Below, in pieces: positions 37,558-46,815 of a stretch of DNA of 64,000 bases. Made by a program: the position numbers and the translations under genes. The notes below the pieces were generated by a model, which did not search any database, was not told where the DNA came from, and saw only the letters and a program-made list of their open reading frames with translations. Position 1 is the stretch's first letter, and each line of letters starts with the position of its first letter. Origin of the DNA: Marinobacter shengliensis (GTDB lineage: Bacteria > Pseudomonadota > Gammaproteobacteria > Pseudomonadales > Oleiphilaceae); assembly GCF_003007715.1 (NCBI RefSeq), contig NZ_PXNO01000019.1, positions 310,001 to 374,000 of the forward strand, given 5' to 3'.

Positions 37558-38829
37558 CTATTCCGAAAAGCGTCCGGGCCGGAAGGGGTCCAGTACCACT
37601 GCCGGCTCTTCACCATCGATTACCTGCGCAATCACGTCTGCACTGCCGGCAGACAGGGTCCAGCCGAACGTGCCGTGGCCGGTATTCAGGAACAGGTTGT
37701 CCCTGGGGCCTTTGCCGATGATGGCTGGGCCATCCGGCGTCATCGGGCGGAACCCGGTCCACGCCTCTGCCGCCGCCAGGTCCGCACACCCCGGAAAACG
37801 GGATTCAACGGACCGTTTGATGGTTTCAATCCGCGCTTGCGGAATGTCCCGGTTGAAGTCCGCCAGCTCGACAAATCCGGTTGCCCGCAACCGGTCGCCC
37901 AGGCGGGTAGACACCACCTTGAAGTTGTCATCGTGAATCGTACTGACCGGCCCCTTGGCCGTATCATGCAGGGGTACGGTGATGCTGTAACCCTTGATCG
38001 GATAGATTGGCAAACGCAGCCCCAGTGGCTTTACCAGTTGCGGTGACCAGCAACCAGCGCAGACTACAAAGGCGTCTGCCTCCAGGGTTTCCAGCCGGCC
38101 GTCCGCGTTGGTCAGTTGCACCGCGTTTACCCGAGTTTCGTCGGCAACCAGCCGCTCCACTTTCACGTCGTATCGAAAGTTTGTGCCCAGTTGCTCACAC
38201 ACCCTTGCCAGTGAGCGGGAAAACAGATGGCAGTCGCCCGTGCCATCCGTGTCGTAGCTGATGGCACCGTACAGGGGGCCATCACCGGTCATGCCCGGTT
38301 CCGTTTCCCTGACCTGTACAGGCGTCAATAGCCGGGAGGCAATACCCATGTCATTCAGCAGTTCGTGAATAGCCCGGTAGTCATCCATGGCCTCCGGCTT
38401 GCTGGCCAGGTGCAGCAGCCCCCGATGCTGGCCGTCGAAGGCCAGATCGTGTTCCTGCTCAAGGGCCAGGAAGCGCTCCCGACTGTGCATGCCCAGGCGC
38501 AACATGGCCCGTTTGTTCAATCCGAACAGACCCGGCGACCAGGCATAACGAAGTGTGGCGAACATGAACCGCATGGCATCCAGTGACGGCGGCACTTTCA
38601 GTTTCAATGGGCCGGATTTCTGCAGAATCCAGGGCAAGGCCTTGAACACCATCGAGGGGTCTGCCCAGGGATAGACCACACCATAGGATCGCTGGGCCGC
38701 GTTGCCTTTGCTGGTCTCGTTACCGGCCAGCGGATGGCGCTCCAGCACCGTTACCTGGTGGCCACGGCGCAGCAGCTCACGAGCCGTGGTAACGCCGACC
38801 ACACCACCGCCTACAACCACGATATGCAT
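37558..38829 (-). CDS. dadA: D-amino acid dehydrogenase small subunit DadA
   Basis: The product is 423 residues. It has the FAD-binding start MHIVVVGGGVVGVTTARELL, the segment GNETSKGNAAQRSYGVVYPWADP typical of DadA (which normally reads N-GG-S-YA), and the end GHGTFGWTLSAGSADVIAQ. The enzyme oxidises D-alanine and other D-amino acids to 2-oxo acids, feeding electrons to the respiratory chain at the inner membrane. No alanine racemase gene is adjacent. The stop lies two bases from the convergent RNA methyltransferase stop. Confidence 0.9.
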   Translation of the reverse strand: MHIVVVGGGVVGVTTARELLRRGHQVTVLERHPLAGNETSKGNAAQRSYGVVYPWADPSMVFKALPWILQKSGPLKLKVPPSLDAMRFMFATLRYAWSPGLFGLNKRAMLRLGMHSRERFLALEQEHDLAFDGQHRGLLHLASKPEAMDDYRAIHELLNDMGIASRLLTPVQVRETEPGMTGDGPLYGAISYDTDGTGDCHLFSRSLARVCEQLGTNFRYDVKVERLVADETRVNAVQLTNADGRLETLEADAFVVCAGCWSPQLVKPLGLRLPIYPIKGYSITVPLHDTAKGPVSTIHDDNFKVVSTRLGDRLRATGFVELADFNRDIPQARIETIKRSVESRFPGCADLAAAEAWTGFRPMTPDGPAIIGKGPRDNLFLNTGHGTFGWTLSAGSADVIAQVIDGEEPAVVLDPFRPGRFSE

Positions 38830-38841
38830 AACTCGCCTCCG

Positions 38842-39672
38842 TTACTCCACGCCATTCTCAGCCAGCAGGGTCCGATACTCTTCCAGTACATCCGGATGCT
38901 CCTCCGGATAATCCGGTGCCAGCTGCTTCAAAACTTCGGCCACCAGGGCTGCGACAACGGCCCGAGCCTCGGATTTGCGATCTCCGGGCACAATAAACCA
39001 GGGAGCCTCATTGGAATGGGTGGCTGCCAGCGCTTCCTCCGCATACGCCTGGTATTTGTCTCGCAGTTTCCAGCCCTCGATATCGGAGCGGTCAAACTTC
39101 CACCGTTTACGAGGCTTGTCCAGGCGCTTTAGCAACCTTCGCTTGTGTTCGTCTTCGGACAGGTTCAGCCAGACCTTCACCACACAGGTACCCTCACTGA
39201 CCAGGTGCTGCTCGAAATCCCGAATCGCCCGGTACCGGGTTTGCCAGTCGTAGGTTTCCTCAGCCCGCACAGGCCAAACCCGTTCCGCAATCACCGCTTC
39301 GTGGTGGCTGCGGTTGAAGGCCACCATCTGCCCGTAGGCCGGCAACAAAGGGGTGACACGCCAAAGGAAATCATGGGCGGATTCTGTTGCTGTGGGCCGG
39401 CTGAACGACCAGGCATGAAAGCCGGCCGGGTCAGCATAGGTAGCAAGGGTTCGAATCAGGCTGTCTTTGCCACTGGTATCCGGGCCGTGTATCACCAGCA
39501 ACAGGGCTTTCCGACCATTGGCCCAAAGCCGGCGCTGGTACTCGCCGATGTCTTCCAGGCTCGCCTCCAGTGCCGGCAGTTTTTCATCGTCATCCAGCAG
39601 ACTGGGGTATCGACCCAGCGCCGGCTTTTTCGGGTCCAGAAACCATGTCCGTGCGAACGCCGTATACTCCAT
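38842..39672 (-). CDS. Polyphosphate kinase 2 family protein
   Basis: The product is 276 residues of the PPK2 fold: Walker A VIHGPDTSGKDSLIRTLA near residue 60 (the family usually has GxDxxGKD), the lid segment FNRSHHEAVIAERVWP near 120 where the family has FNRSxYE, and LNLSEDEHKRRLLKRLDKP near 170. Such enzymes phosphorylate nucleotides with polyphosphate. The HHE in place of the usual YE pair is an odd feature near the active site. I use ATG 39672; a TTG just before it is less likely. It lies twelve bases upstream of dadA. Confidence 0.88.
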   Translation of the reverse strand: MEYTAFARTWFLDPKKPALGRYPSLLDDDEKLPALEASLEDIGEYQRRLWANGRKALLLVIHGPDTSGKDSLIRTLATYADPAGFHAWSFSRPTATESAHDFLWRVTPLLPAYGQMVAFNRSHHEAVIAERVWPVRAEETYDWQTRYRAIRDFEQHLVSEGTCVVKVWLNLSEDEHKRRLLKRLDKPRKRWKFDRSDIEGWKLRDKYQAYAEEALAATHSNEAPWFIVPGDRKSEARAVVAALVAEVLKQLAPDYPEEHPDVLEEYRTLLAENGVE

Positions 39673-39791
39673 CAAGGAAACTCCCTATCAGCACGATGCA
39701 ATGCAACAATCACCCAAGGTGATAAACTGGCGTGATCCAATTCTCAGAATAGCAGCCAAGCGACGGCTGTGATGGAGCATAGACCCCAGGC

Positions 39792-40601
39792 ATGAGTAAG
39801 AAACGTCGTGAGATTCCCGTATTTGATCACCCGATCATCGAGACCCACTGCCATCTGGATTACCTGAAAGACCGGCCGCTGGCCGAGACCCTGGAACAGA
39901 GCCGCAAGGTAAACATCGAACGGGTGATCACCATCGCCGTGTCTCCGGACAACCTGGCCGCCGTGCGTGAACTAAGCCAGCTTGAGCCCTGGGTGTACGG
40001 CACCCAGGGCATTCACCCCCACGAAGCGGAAAGCTATTCCGATGAAGTGGAGGCGGAAATCCGCGAACACGCCCGGGATGACAAAATCGTCGCCATTGGC
40101 GAGATCGGTCTGGATTACTACTACGACAATGCTGACCGGGGCGTGCAACGGGAGGTATTCCGTCGCCAGCTGCAGATTGCCTGCGACAATGATCGCCCCG
40201 TTGTGATTCACAGCCGCGACGCAGACGACGACACCATTGCCATCTTGCAGGAGTTTGAGCAGACCCTGACCCGCCGGGGCGTGATTCACAGCTTTACCTC
40301 CGGCCCCGGGCTGGCCCGTTATGCGCTGGACCAGGGCTGGTGCCTGGGCTTTAACGGCATCACCAGCTTCAACAAGGCGGAAAACGTTCGGGATATCGTA
40401 CGCATGGCCCCGATCGAGCAGATTCTGCTGGAAACCGACGCCCCCTTCCTGACGCCGGTACCCTACCGTGGCCGGGAAAACGCCCCGTTCTATCTGCCGT
40501 TTGTTGCCGAGAAAATCGCCGAGGTGAAGGATCTCCCCCTCGACCAGGTCTTAACCCAGACTTACCAGAACAGCCTGAGGACGTTCTTCCCACAACCATG
40601 A
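39792..40601 (+). CDS. TatD-family metal-dependent hydrolase
   Basis: The product is 269 residues of the TatD amidohydrolase barrel: IIETHCHLDYL near residue 15 (metal-binding HxH), GIHPHEAESY, GEIGLDYYYDNAD near 97, VVIHSRDAD near 136 and LLETDAPFLTPVPYRG near 215. TatD proteins act as 3'-5' exonucleases on single-stranded DNA and in repair, or in protein quality control; the exact role is open. The stop codon overlaps the start of the HD-GYP gene by four bases (ATGA), implying coupling. Confidence 0.92.
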   Translation: MSKKRREIPVFDHPIIETHCHLDYLKDRPLAETLEQSRKVNIERVITIAVSPDNLAAVRELSQLEPWVYGTQGIHPHEAESYSDEVEAEIREHARDDKIVAIGEIGLDYYYDNADRGVQREVFRRQLQIACDNDRPVVIHSRDADDDTIAILQEFEQTLTRRGVIHSFTSGPGLARYALDQGWCLGFNGITSFNKAENVRDIVRMAPIEQILLETDAPFLTPVPYRGRENAPFYLPFVAEKIAEVKDLPLDQVLTQTYQNSLRTFFPQP

Positions 40602-41806
40602 TCAAACGCATTCCCATCGCTGCGTTGAAGGTCGGCATGTACATTTCCGACCTGAATAACGACTGGATTCCCCATAACACCCAACGCAAGAAAGGGGTGA
40701 TCAAGCGGGAAGAGACCATCGAGAAAATCCGCAGGATGGGGGTCCAATACGTCTACATCGACGTTGAGAAAGGTCTGGACTCCCAGGACGCTGAGACCGC
40801 CCAGGAAGTGGACCGGCGCAATGAACAGGCCTTGCAGAATGCAGGTGAACAGCGCCCGGGCATCAAGCACAAGGTTGCCCTGACCGAAGAGATTGTCATC
40901 GCTCAGCGGATTCACAGCCAGGCCCAGGGCCTGGTGGGCAGTTTCATGAACAACGTCAAAATGGGTGCCGCCATTGATATCGCGCCCATTCACCAACTGG
41001 CCGACGAACTGCAAAACTCCGTTCTGAGAAACGCCAACGCCCTGAGTTGCCTTGGCCGCATCCGCGAGAAAGACAACTACCTGTTGGAACACTCCGTTAA
41101 CCTCAGTGTGCTGATGTCGCTGTTCGGCAACTACCGTAACCTGCCGGCAGACGTACTGCATCAAACCGTGGTGGGCGCCCTACTCCATGACCTTGGCAAG
41201 ATCCTCACCCCCGATGACATCCTGCATAAACCCGGCCGCCTGACGGCGGAAGAATTTGAGGTGATGAAACTGCACGCCCGGCACTCCAGGGACATTCTTG
41301 CCAGCACCGAAGGCATCGGCGAAATCGCCGTGATTACCGCTGCTCAGCACCATGAGAAACTGGATGGCAGTGGTTACCCGGAGGGTCTCAAGGGCGAAGA
41401 AATCACCGAATACGGGCGTATGGTAGCGATCACCGATGTTTACGACGCCATCACTTCCGACCGGGTGTATCACAAGGGTATGACGCCGTCCCAGGGGCTG
41501 AAAAAACTGCTCGAATGGAGTGGAGACCATCTGGACCCGGAACTGGTGAAACAGTTTATCCGCTGCATCGGCCTGTACCCGGTGGGCTCGCTGGTGCTGC
41601 TTGAGAGTGGACGGCTCGGGGTGGTGGTGGAAACCAACGATCAGGATCAGCGCCTGCCCGTGGTAAGGGTGATGTACCACACCCGGTTTCGACTACCGAT
41701 TACAGTGGAAACCATCGATCTATCCCGCGCCGGCAATCAGGACCGGATTATCCGGGCGGTGGACCCGGAAGACTACAAACTGGATGTGCGCAAATTCCTG
41801 GCCTGA
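40598..41806 (+). CDS. HD-GYP cyclic-di-GMP phosphodiesterase with DUF3391 N-terminus
   Basis: The product is 402 residues. The N-terminal DUF3391 part (IPIAALKVGMYISDLNNDW) is followed by an intact HD-GYP domain: HDLGK near residue 197, the HH pair in AAQHHEKLDGSGYPEGL near 250, and RMVAITDVYDAITSDRVYHKG near 275. It should hydrolyse c-di-GMP to pGpG or GMP and thereby lower biofilm signalling. No membrane span or receiver domain is present, so input is cytoplasmic and unknown. It is coupled to the tatD gene. Confidence 0.94.
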   Translation: MIKRIPIAALKVGMYISDLNNDWIPHNTQRKKGVIKREETIEKIRRMGVQYVYIDVEKGLDSQDAETAQEVDRRNEQALQNAGEQRPGIKHKVALTEEIVIAQRIHSQAQGLVGSFMNNVKMGAAIDIAPIHQLADELQNSVLRNANALSCLGRIREKDNYLLEHSVNLSVLMSLFGNYRNLPADVLHQTVVGALLHDLGKILTPDDILHKPGRLTAEEFEVMKLHARHSRDILASTEGIGEIAVITAAQHHEKLDGSGYPEGLKGEEITEYGRMVAITDVYDAITSDRVYHKGMTPSQGLKKLLEWSGDHLDPELVKQFIRCIGLYPVGSLVLLESGRLGVVVETNDQDQRLPVVRVMYHTRFRLPITVETIDLSRAGNQDRIIRAVDPEDYKLDVRKFLA

Positions 41807-41872
41807 GGCATCGTGCCAGCCAACCTCTGCTACACTCGCCACTAATCCGCAAACCACAACGACAACCGAACC

Positions 41873-43492
41873 ATGATCTCATCCGTGTTCCAGATTCTCG
41901 GTGGCTTGGCGCTGTTCATGCTGGCCATGGAAATGATGACCACCGGCCTGAAGAACGCCGCTGGCCACCAGTTACGACACCTGTTAGGTACCTGGACCAG
42001 GACACCCCTGCGGGGCCTGATGGCCGGCTTTGCCATCACCGGTATTGTACAGCATTCCGGGGCGGTTACCGTTGCCACCATTGGCTTTGTCAACGCGGGC
42101 CTGCTGACCCTGGCTCAGTCTCTCGGGGTCATTTTCGGTTCCAACATAGGCACCACCATGACCGCCTGGCTGGTCAGCCTGGTGGGGTTCGGGTTCAAGA
42201 TCGAAGCCCTGGCGCTGCCGCTGCTGGCCGCCGGTGTCGGCTTCAAGATGATCAGCCGCAATCAGCGGAACCAGTTCCTGGGGGAGGCGCTGGCGGGCTT
42301 TGCGCTGTTTTTCCTCGGCCTGTCGATTCTCAAGACCGCACTGGAATCCCTGGCCGGAGGCTTTACCGACGGCGGTATTATCAGCCCGGATTATGGCCTG
42401 TTTACGTTTCTGGTCATCGGGTTTCTGGCCACGGTTCTGACGCAATCCTCCAGCGCCGCCCTGGCCATTGTTCTGACCGCTGCAGCCGGTGGCTTGATCG
42501 GTCTCGACAATGCGGCAGCAGCGGTGATCGGCGCCAACCTGGGCTCCACTTCTACGGCTGCCCTGTCGGCCCTCAAAGCCACCGCCAATGCCCGCCGGCT
42601 GGCGATTGGCCATATCCTGTTCAACGTGTTTACCGGCGCCATCGCCCTGATAATCCTGCCGGTGATGCTGTGGACCGTGGCGATGCTGACCGACTGGCTG
42701 AACCTGGAAGCCAACCCCGCTGTGTCTCTGGCGCTGTTCCACACCCTGTTCAATGTGCTGGGGGCGGCCATTATGCTGCCGTTTACCAAACCCTTTGCCC
42801 GGTTTCTGGGCCGGATGTTCCGGAGCAAGGAGGAAGATAACGCCGTGCCCCGTTATCTGGACGATACCCTGATCACCACGCCAGAACTGGCGATCGGGGC
42901 GGTGGACCAGGAAATGAAACGACTGATCGGCCATAGCCGGGGCCTGCTGAGGGTGTGTCTTGATCGGGAGAGCCTGACCGAAGCCGATATCCGGCCGAAA
43001 GCCGATGCCATCCGCAACCTGAACCGGGCGATCACTGACTATATCGGCCGGTTGAGGGCGGAAAAAATGCACCCGTCTGTGGTGGATGCCCTGACCATCA
43101 GCATCCGCACCTGCCGCTACCTGGCCGAAGCCACTGATCTGACCACCCGGCTATTGCAGCTACGGCAGCTAAGCCACCGAACAGAGTTTGCCGAGCAAGC
43201 TGAGACACTGGAGCACTATCTGGATACCATCCGGGAGCTGGTCGCATCAGAAGGCCCGGCTGAGGCGTTGCTTGCCGAGGCAGAGGGCACTTACCACCGG
43301 TTGAAAAACGCGATGTTGCAGATGATGGTACGGCGGGATTTCAGCACCGCCCTGGGGGACCAGGCTCTGGATACCCTGAGTTCTGTACGGCGGCTCAATG
43401 ACCAGTGGAGCAAGGCCCTGAAATGGCAACCGGCCACCCATTTGCTCAATGGCGCCCAGCATCAGCTGCCGGAGTCGGAAAACCTGCAGTAG
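41873..43492 (+). CDS. Na/Pi cotransporter-family protein with PhoU-like tail
   Basis: The product is 539 residues. About nine membrane spans carry the two inverted family repeats with QHSGAVTVATIGFVNAG near residue 62 (first QSS motif altered to QHS) and TQSSSAALAIVLTAAAGG near 197. From about residue 325 the protein is soluble and helical, like PhoU. Members move sodium and phosphate or act in phosphate sensing. The last 31 bases overlap the convergent diguanylate cyclase gene. The altered QHS motif may change ion or substrate binding. Confidence 0.92.
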   Translation: MISSVFQILGGLALFMLAMEMMTTGLKNAAGHQLRHLLGTWTRTPLRGLMAGFAITGIVQHSGAVTVATIGFVNAGLLTLAQSLGVIFGSNIGTTMTAWLVSLVGFGFKIEALALPLLAAGVGFKMISRNQRNQFLGEALAGFALFFLGLSILKTALESLAGGFTDGGIISPDYGLFTFLVIGFLATVLTQSSSAALAIVLTAAAGGLIGLDNAAAAVIGANLGSTSTAALSALKATANARRLAIGHILFNVFTGAIALIILPVMLWTVAMLTDWLNLEANPAVSLALFHTLFNVLGAAIMLPFTKPFARFLGRMFRSKEEDNAVPRYLDDTLITTPELAIGAVDQEMKRLIGHSRGLLRVCLDRESLTEADIRPKADAIRNLNRAITDYIGRLRAEKMHPSVVDALTISIRTCRYLAEATDLTTRLLQLRQLSHRTEFAEQAETLEHYLDTIRELVASEGPAEALLAEAEGTYHRLKNAMLQMMVRRDFSTALGDQALDTLSSVRRLNDQWSKALKWQPATHLLNGAQHQLPESENLQ

Positions 43493-45741
43493 CGGTTTTT
43501 GCCCTCCCGTTTGGCGCGATACATGGCCTGGTCTGCCTGGCGTAACAGCTGGTCGCCATCCAGCTCCGCGTTTTGTGGGTAAACGGTGTAACCCAGACTG
43601 GCAGATACTTCAACGCTGTGGTCTGCCACCCACACGGGATCGCCAATTTTTGTCAATATGCGCACCAGCAACGCCTCCAGGGTTTGCTGGTCGGCGACGT
43701 TCACCACAATGGCGGCAAATTCATCCCCCCCCAACCGGGCCAGCGTATCTTCCTCGCGCAGGGTTGAACGCATGCGGCGGGCAACTTCCACCAACAAACC
43801 ATCCCCTGCATCGTGCCCGAAGGCATCGTTGATGGGTTTGAAATGATCCAGATCGATGTAAATCACCGCCAACTGATAGTTCTGCCGGCGGGCCTGGGCC
43901 ATGGATTGCTGCAGACGGTCCGAGAACAGCACCCGATTCGGCAAGCCGGTCAGTGAATCATAGTGCGCCATGGTGCGCAGCTGTTTCTCGGTTTCCTTGA
44001 GTTGGGTGACATCACTGAACACCCCGACAAAATGGCTGAGCTGCCCCTGCTCATCGAACACGCTGCTCAGGGTAAGGCTGAGTACAATGGCGTGACCATC
44101 CCGGTGCCTGCTGGCAAATTCACCGGTCCAGACGCCGTGCTTACGCGCCGCAATCAGGATGGCACTGCCTTCGTCCATGGGCATTGGTGGCAGGCTGCCC
44201 ACCGCTACCTTGTGGTCCCGCCCGGTAATCAGTGAGTAGGCTTCGTTGATATCCATGACAACACCGTGGGCATCGGTGATAAAAATAGCTTCACGGGCAT
44301 TCTCAAACACTCGCAGGGCCAGTCGCTGGCGCTCTTCGGCATACTTACGGCGGGTAATGTCGTACCAGGAACAGAGAATGGACGGGCTCTCCTGATCGTG
44401 TTCATAGACCGGCGCCAGGGTCATATCCACCCAGACATCGGAACCGTCCGAACGCACGAACAGCCACTCGGACTGTGCCACTTCGCCGGTCGCTACCCGC
44501 CTGATCAGTGCATCCGCTTTTTGCAGGGAAGGTGTACCGTCCGGCTGCGCATGGGGAGAGAAAGTGGGCAAGCCCTTACCTAACAGCGATGCCTCGGAGG
44601 TGTAACCCACCAGATCCACGGCAGCCCGGTTGCAATTGATCAGTTCCCCGTTACGGATCATCAGCATCGGCTGGGGCCAGCTGCCAATGAGCTCACGCTG
44701 GCGCCGTTCCTCGGTAGCCAGCTGGCGCTTCTTGCGGCTGAGCCAAAGGCTGGTGACCACGAGCATGACAAAGAGAACCGCAACCGTCAGCACCCAGATC
44801 CGGTACTGGTTCAGCACATCCACCCAGGTGACTCTCGGCACCTGGTCATAGGGCGCCATTCTCAGAGTTCGGGCCAGGTCTTCGACCGACTGGTAGTCTG
44901 CGGGGGGTGAAAACCCCGCCAGGCCCGCCGCCCGGGCAGCGGGATGATCAGGTTGCAGAGCAAACAGCGCAGACGCCACCTGACGCACAATCTGGCTATC
45001 GACATGGGGCAGAGATACCAGCGGCCACTCAGGGTAGAGGCGGGTAGACACCGCAAACGGAAAGCCGGCCAGCGACTGGACATGAATCATTTTCAGCTCG
45101 TCTGCCAACGCCGGATTTTCCCGGGTGAGTTCCTCGTATACGCCGGTCCGGACAAACCCGACATCGGTATCGCCGGTCAATACCGCTCGAATGACTCGGT
45201 CGTGATTACCCAGATGCACCATCCGATTGTGGCGGAGAATGTCCACACCCGCATCCCTCAGCTCCAGCGCCGCTGCCTGAAAGCCACCGAGGTAATGAAT
45301 ACCCGGGGTAGCTATACTTTTGCCTCTGAGGTCTGCCAGGCGATCGATGTCACTGCGTTCGGCGCGGGTAAGGATGAGGCCACCAATACTGCCAGTGGAA
45401 CGGCCTTGCCACTCCCGTTGCAGGGTGGCCAGCACCCCGGTCAGGCTGCGCTCGCTGCGAATCACAAGGAAGTGGCTGGGGTTGGTCAAAAAGAAATCCA
45501 CCCGATTCGAGGCCAGCGCCCGGTTCATGTCATCCTGGTTAAATACCCGCAGCCGCACCTCCAGTCCGGTTTCCTGGCTCAAATACTCTGCCAGCAGGCT
45601 ATAACGTTCCTGGATCACCGGTTCTGGCCGGTAAGACAGAATCCCCAGAGTGACGGCCCCCTTGGCCACGGCTAACGGTGCCCAGAGCCCGGACAGCAGG
45701 CCTAGCACCAGAATAAGAGTGCGGGAACACCGCCGGTTCAT
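43462..45741 (-). CDS. Membrane diguanylate cyclase with PhnD-like periplasmic sensor and two PAS domains
   Basis: The product is 759 residues. A signal anchor (residues 1-26) leads to a periplasmic binding-protein-like domain of the phosphonate/PhnD type (VTLGILSYRPEPVIQERYSLLAEYLSQE near 28, shown by GILSYRPEPV; FLTNPSHFLV; GGLILTRAERSD), a membrane span near 318-338, two PAS domains and a GGDEF domain (ARLGGDEFAAIVVNV near 667) that should make c-di-GMP. The start overlaps the upstream lipoprotein gene by four bases, so sensor lipoprotein and cyclase are made together. The ligand is unknown. Confidence 0.92.
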   Translation of the reverse strand: MNRRCSRTLILVLGLLSGLWAPLAVAKGAVTLGILSYRPEPVIQERYSLLAEYLSQETGLEVRLRVFNQDDMNRALASNRVDFFLTNPSHFLVIRSERSLTGVLATLQREWQGRSTGSIGGLILTRAERSDIDRLADLRGKSIATPGIHYLGGFQAAALELRDAGVDILRHNRMVHLGNHDRVIRAVLTGDTDVGFVRTGVYEELTRENPALADELKMIHVQSLAGFPFAVSTRLYPEWPLVSLPHVDSQIVRQVASALFALQPDHPAARAAGLAGFSPPADYQSVEDLARTLRMAPYDQVPRVTWVDVLNQYRIWVLTVAVLFVMLVVTSLWLSRKKRQLATEERRQRELIGSWPQPMLMIRNGELINCNRAAVDLVGYTSEASLLGKGLPTFSPHAQPDGTPSLQKADALIRRVATGEVAQSEWLFVRSDGSDVWVDMTLAPVYEHDQESPSILCSWYDITRRKYAEERQRLALRVFENAREAIFITDAHGVVMDINEAYSLITGRDHKVAVGSLPPMPMDEGSAILIAARKHGVWTGEFASRHRDGHAIVLSLTLSSVFDEQGQLSHFVGVFSDVTQLKETEKQLRTMAHYDSLTGLPNRVLFSDRLQQSMAQARRQNYQLAVIYIDLDHFKPINDAFGHDAGDGLLVEVARRMRSTLREEDTLARLGGDEFAAIVVNVADQQTLEALLVRILTKIGDPVWVADHSVEVSASLGYTVYPQNAELDGDQLLRQADQAMYRAKREGKNRYCRFSDSGS

Positions 45742-46694
45742 GACAAACTCCGGGGCAGGAATGACGGGTCACAAAGGCGTTCGTAAACAGGATGGCTGGC
45801 CATCAACCCCTCGCGGACCAGAATGCCGGACAGTCGTTTCGCGACCACCTCAATCCGGCCATGATGCGCCAGGTATCGTTGGTTGGCTGCAAGCTCCGGA
45901 AGCATCACCGTGGCCAGGGACCGGCGCACCGAATCCGGCGTTATTCCCTGACGAGTGGCCACTCGATACACTGCATCATGCATGCTGCGCACCAGGTGAT
46001 GCTGGCCCCGGAAGTAGCCGTACACCAGATCACGCACCGCACCGGGTTTTCGGCGGGCGGCTGCCTCAGTAACTATCAGGGTATCAAAGATGGTATCGGG
46101 CACCTGACTGCTGTCGAATAACCGGGTACCTCCGGCCTGCTCCAGCACCGAGGCGGTCGGCTCGTAGCATACCGACGCTTCAATATCGCCATTTTGCCAG
46201 GCGGACAAATGGCGATTCACCGGCAGATCAACCAACGAAACCTGATCGGTGCTCAAGCCGGCCCGCTCCAGAATAGAGAACAGCATAATCCCCGAGACGC
46301 CACCCAGTTCGACGGCGATGGGCCGGCCCCGGAGCCCGGCAGGACTGGTGATGGAGGGTTTGACCACCAGGACATCGGCACCAACAGACACGTTGGTAAC
46401 CGTTACCACACGCAGGGGTACGCCCTCCGCGTATACCCGCAACGCTTCATCCAGGGTCAAGGCAGCGGCATCCAGCTCGCCGGCCAGCAGGCCCGCCATG
46501 GAGTCGCTGGCTGCCGAATGTTTGACCAGCCGAACGGAATCCGGCAGCCAGCCAAACTCCTCCGCCAAGTACAGGGGTTCGTAACCAATCCAGGGATGAA
46601 TGCCAGTACGCAACGGTGCGGATTTTGAACAACCGGCCAGCCCCAGAGCCGAAAGGGCGGCAACGGACAGTTGCAGGAATTGGCGGCGGTTCAT
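45738..46694 (-). CDS. NMT1/SsuA-like substrate-binding lipoprotein
   Basis: The product is 318 residues. A twin-arginine-like start (MNRRQFLQLSVAALSALG) ends in the lipobox LAGC, so the protein is probably lipid-anchored. The mature part resembles NMT1/TauA/SsuA binding proteins: GIHPWIGYEPLYLAEEFGWL, GELDAAALTLDEAL and GGVSGIMLFSILERAG. No permease or ATPase gene is near, so it is not part of a transporter here. The four-base overlap with the downstream diguanylate cyclase gene suggests that it delivers a ligand to that sensor. Confidence 0.9.
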   Translation of the reverse strand: MNRRQFLQLSVAALSALGLAGCSKSAPLRTGIHPWIGYEPLYLAEEFGWLPDSVRLVKHSAASDSMAGLLAGELDAAALTLDEALRVYAEGVPLRVVTVTNVSVGADVLVVKPSITSPAGLRGRPIAVELGGVSGIMLFSILERAGLSTDQVSLVDLPVNRHLSAWQNGDIEASVCYEPTASVLEQAGGTRLFDSSQVPDTIFDTLIVTEAAARRKPGAVRDLVYGYFRGQHHLVRSMHDAVYRVATRQGITPDSVRRSLATVMLPELAANQRYLAHHGRIEVVAKRLSGILVREGLMASHPVYERLCDPSFLPRSLS

Positions 46695-46815
46695 TCAGGC
46701 TCCGGAGCGGCATCGATTATTCGGATACTAATACGTAGCCACTATAGCGGTAAATCTGACCAAAGCATTGCACCGGGTCAATTTCAGATTCTGAATGTCA
46801 TTGGATTCTTGCCGC

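Noticed and set aside
41984..43072. Antisense frame of about 362 codons opposite the Na/Pi cotransporter gene
   Set aside because: The product is a low-complexity mix of Gln, Gly, His and Arg with no domain pattern; the sense strand encodes a clear membrane protein with family motifs.
45738..46694. Part of an ABC import system
   Set aside because: No permease or ATPase gene is found on either side; the coupled gene is a diguanylate cyclase.
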